Source: Salipaludibacillus sp047795645 (GTDB lineage: Bacteria; Bacillota; Bacilli; Bacillales; Salisediminibacteriaceae). Taken from it: a DNA stretch of 64,000 nucleotides. How positions within the stretch are numbered: the first letter of the stretch is position 1; each line of letters opens with the position of its first letter. The notes beneath the pieces were generated by a model. That model saw only the letters and a list, made by a program, of their open reading frames with translations, had not been told where the DNA came from and made no database searches. The stretch covers positions 4,588,001-4,652,000 of the forward strand of contig NZ_CP181045.1 in assembly GCF_047795645.1 (NCBI RefSeq). Direction: 5' to 3'. This document shows, in pieces, positions 62,896-64,000 of the stretch. Made by a program: the position numbers and the translations under genes.

Positions 62896-64000
62896 TCAAT
62901 AACCCAACTTTGTTGTTTTGCTAATAAGAGCTGTTCGGGTTTTAAAATCTACGTTTTTATAATAAGCATCTTTCACTAATAAATTTGGGCCCAAACATTC
63001 TGCTGCTGGACAGTGGCAATCAATTGATTTAGCAAGGTCCGTTTCCTGCCATTTAGCAAAAGCTTCGGGCAATGATAGATCATGAATCGATCCTAATGCA
63101 CCTTCAGACGTAAAGTCGGTGACATGGATGCCACCGTCAAATATGTTGACGTTTAACCGTGAGCGACCGTCGGGATCGTTACGGACTGTGACATTTTCTG
63201 TTTTGAAGAGTCGTACTAATAATTCTTGATCTTCAGGCGTTTCGTTGCATGCGTAAAAAGGAAGAGTACCAAAGAGCATCCACGTATCCGGATCTCGATG
63301 ATCCAACAACCGATGAATGCCTTCGCGTATCTCTTTAAGGCTCGCGATTGAAAGATCACTCGCAAAATTGCTTGGATACATTGGGTGGACCTCATGTCTT
63401 TGGCATCCCATTTGAACGATTTGATCATGAATTTGCTCAAGATGGGGTAACGTTCGTTTATTTAACATCGTTTCTGCAGAAATAATTACTCCTTCTTGAG
63501 AAAGGATTTGGCTATTTTCAACCATTCGACTAAAATAAGCTTTTCTTTGGTCGACAGAAGGTTTTTTGTCCATCACGGCAAAGCCGATATCGGTAAAGTC
63601 ATCGATGCTCCCATAATTATGGGAGATATGTAAAACGTCTAAATAAGGCACAATAAGTTTGTATCGCTCCAAAGGCATTGTCAAATTTGAATTTATTTGT
63701 GTGCGTGCTCCACGGTCATGAGCATATTTCAATAAAGGTAAGACATACTCCTTTACCGATCTCATCGACATCATAGGTTCTCCACCAGTAATGCTGAAAG
63801 CTCTTAAATTAGGAATTTCATCTAATTTATCAATGAAAAGTTGCAGAGGTAGCGCGTCGGGATCCTTTGTCATTAAAGAATAACCAACAGCACAATGCTC
63901 GCAGCGCATATTACATAGATTCGTTGTTGTAAATTCAATATTTGTTAGTTGTGGTTTTCCAAACTCTTTTATATCTAGATATGCTTCCCAAGGATCATAG
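62896..64000 (-). CDS. yfkAB: radical SAM protein YfkAB (partial)
   Basis: Radical SAM enzyme running off the window end; 368 codons are visible. The in-frame sequence upstream of an apparent ATG at 63909 reads IEFTTTNLCNMRCEHC, so that ATG lies inside the CxxxCxxC cluster motif (CNMRCEHC) and is not the start. SITGGEPMMS is the GGEP SAM-binding motif. The C-terminal part has additional cysteines (DCHCPAAECLG) suggesting an auxiliary cluster, as in the fused YfkA/YfkB protein of B. subtilis. Reaction unknown. Only the first few residues are missing. Confidence 0.92.
   Translation of the reverse strand, partial: YDPWEAYLDIKEFGKPQLTNIEFTTTNLCNMRCEHCAVGYSLMTKDPDALPLQLFIDKLDEIPNLRAFSITGGEPMMSMRSVKEYVLPLLKYAHDRGARTQINSNLTMPLERYKLIVPYLDVLHISHNYGSIDDFTDIGFAVMDKKPSVDQRKAYFSRMVENSQILSQEGVIISAETMLNKRTLPHLEQIHDQIVQMGCQRHEVHPMYPSNFASDLSIASLKEIREGIHRLLDHRDPDTWMLFGTLPFYACNETPEDQELLVRLFKTENVTVRNDPDGRSRLNVNIFDGGIHVTDFTSEGALGSIHDLSLPEAFAKWQETDLAKSIDCHCPAAECLGPNLLVKDAYYKNVDFKTRTALISKTTKLGY

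Noticed and set aside
63909..63909. ATG at 63909 as the yfkAB start
   Set aside because: It lies within the CNMRCEHC cluster motif; the frame continues with family-like sequence to the window edge.

Overview
The window is chromosomal DNA of a low-GC Gram-positive spore-former of the Bacillaceae. The best matches by recognition are Bacillus subtilis-type proteins: YfmL, YfmM, YfmR, YtvI, MreBH, YfkD, YfkF, YfkAB, MhqD, an FbpB-family protein and an lmo0937-family miniprotein. Regulation is also Bacillus-like (TPP riboswitch with terminator, SigmaA promoters, AGGAGG ribosome binding sites, GTG and TTG starts). Very acidic exported domains and a respiratory arsenate reductase point to an alkaliphilic, facultatively or strictly anaerobic relative such as Anaerobacillus; the genus is inference only. 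No rRNA, tRNA, IS element, prophage or CRISPR array was seen.

Layout. 1-5.0 kb: end of an ABC exporter, adenine deaminase behind a terminator-containing leader, and a thiMDE operon under a TPP riboswitch. 5-13 kb: RecQ helicase, an MhqD-type esterase with a flavin reductase, a PAS-GGDEF diguanylate cyclase, and divergent yfmM/yfmL. 12.9-13.5 kb: a non-coding tandem array of 106-bp units, each with an invariant 11-bp hairpin. 13.6-24.7 kb: LRR/TraB-type lipoprotein, SWIM-SNF2 helicase, CshA helicase, an unknown membrane protein, YfmR and a 50-aa ORF. 24.7-39.5 kb: YtvI, a glycosyltransferase, a lipid kinase, MreBH, an acyl-CoA dehydrogenase, a MazG-like protein, a D-threonine aldolase-like enzyme, TetR with a membrane protein, an aldehyde dehydrogenase, Eis-like acetyltransferase with photolyase, and acylphosphatase.

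39.6-51 kb is an arsenic island. A Tat translocase subunit (tatA) leads an operon for dissimilatory arsenate reduction: ArrA with the diagnostic RGRY motif, ArrB, a TorD-like chaperone, an unfamiliar polyferredoxin and an NrfD-type membrane subunit. An FNR-type and a Fur-like box lie upstream. The operon is followed by arsDA (metallochaperone and ATPase) on the plus strand and by arsR-acr3-arsC on the minus strand. Both ars promoters carry the same AT-rich 10-bp element at 16-bp spacing. Together the genes would allow arsenate to be used as an electron acceptor and the arsenite formed to be exported.

51-64 kb: PlsC acyltransferase, an SCP2 protein behind a FadR/TetR-like palindrome, an FbpB-type miniprotein, a cluster of DnaA boxes that is not next to dnaA, an MBL-fold hydrolase, a YtxH-like protein, a baeRF/VLRF1-type protein, YfkF, OsmC, a MATE pump, a TPR protein with what looks like a decayed dynamin-type GTPase domain, YfkD and the radical SAM protein YfkAB (cut by the window end).
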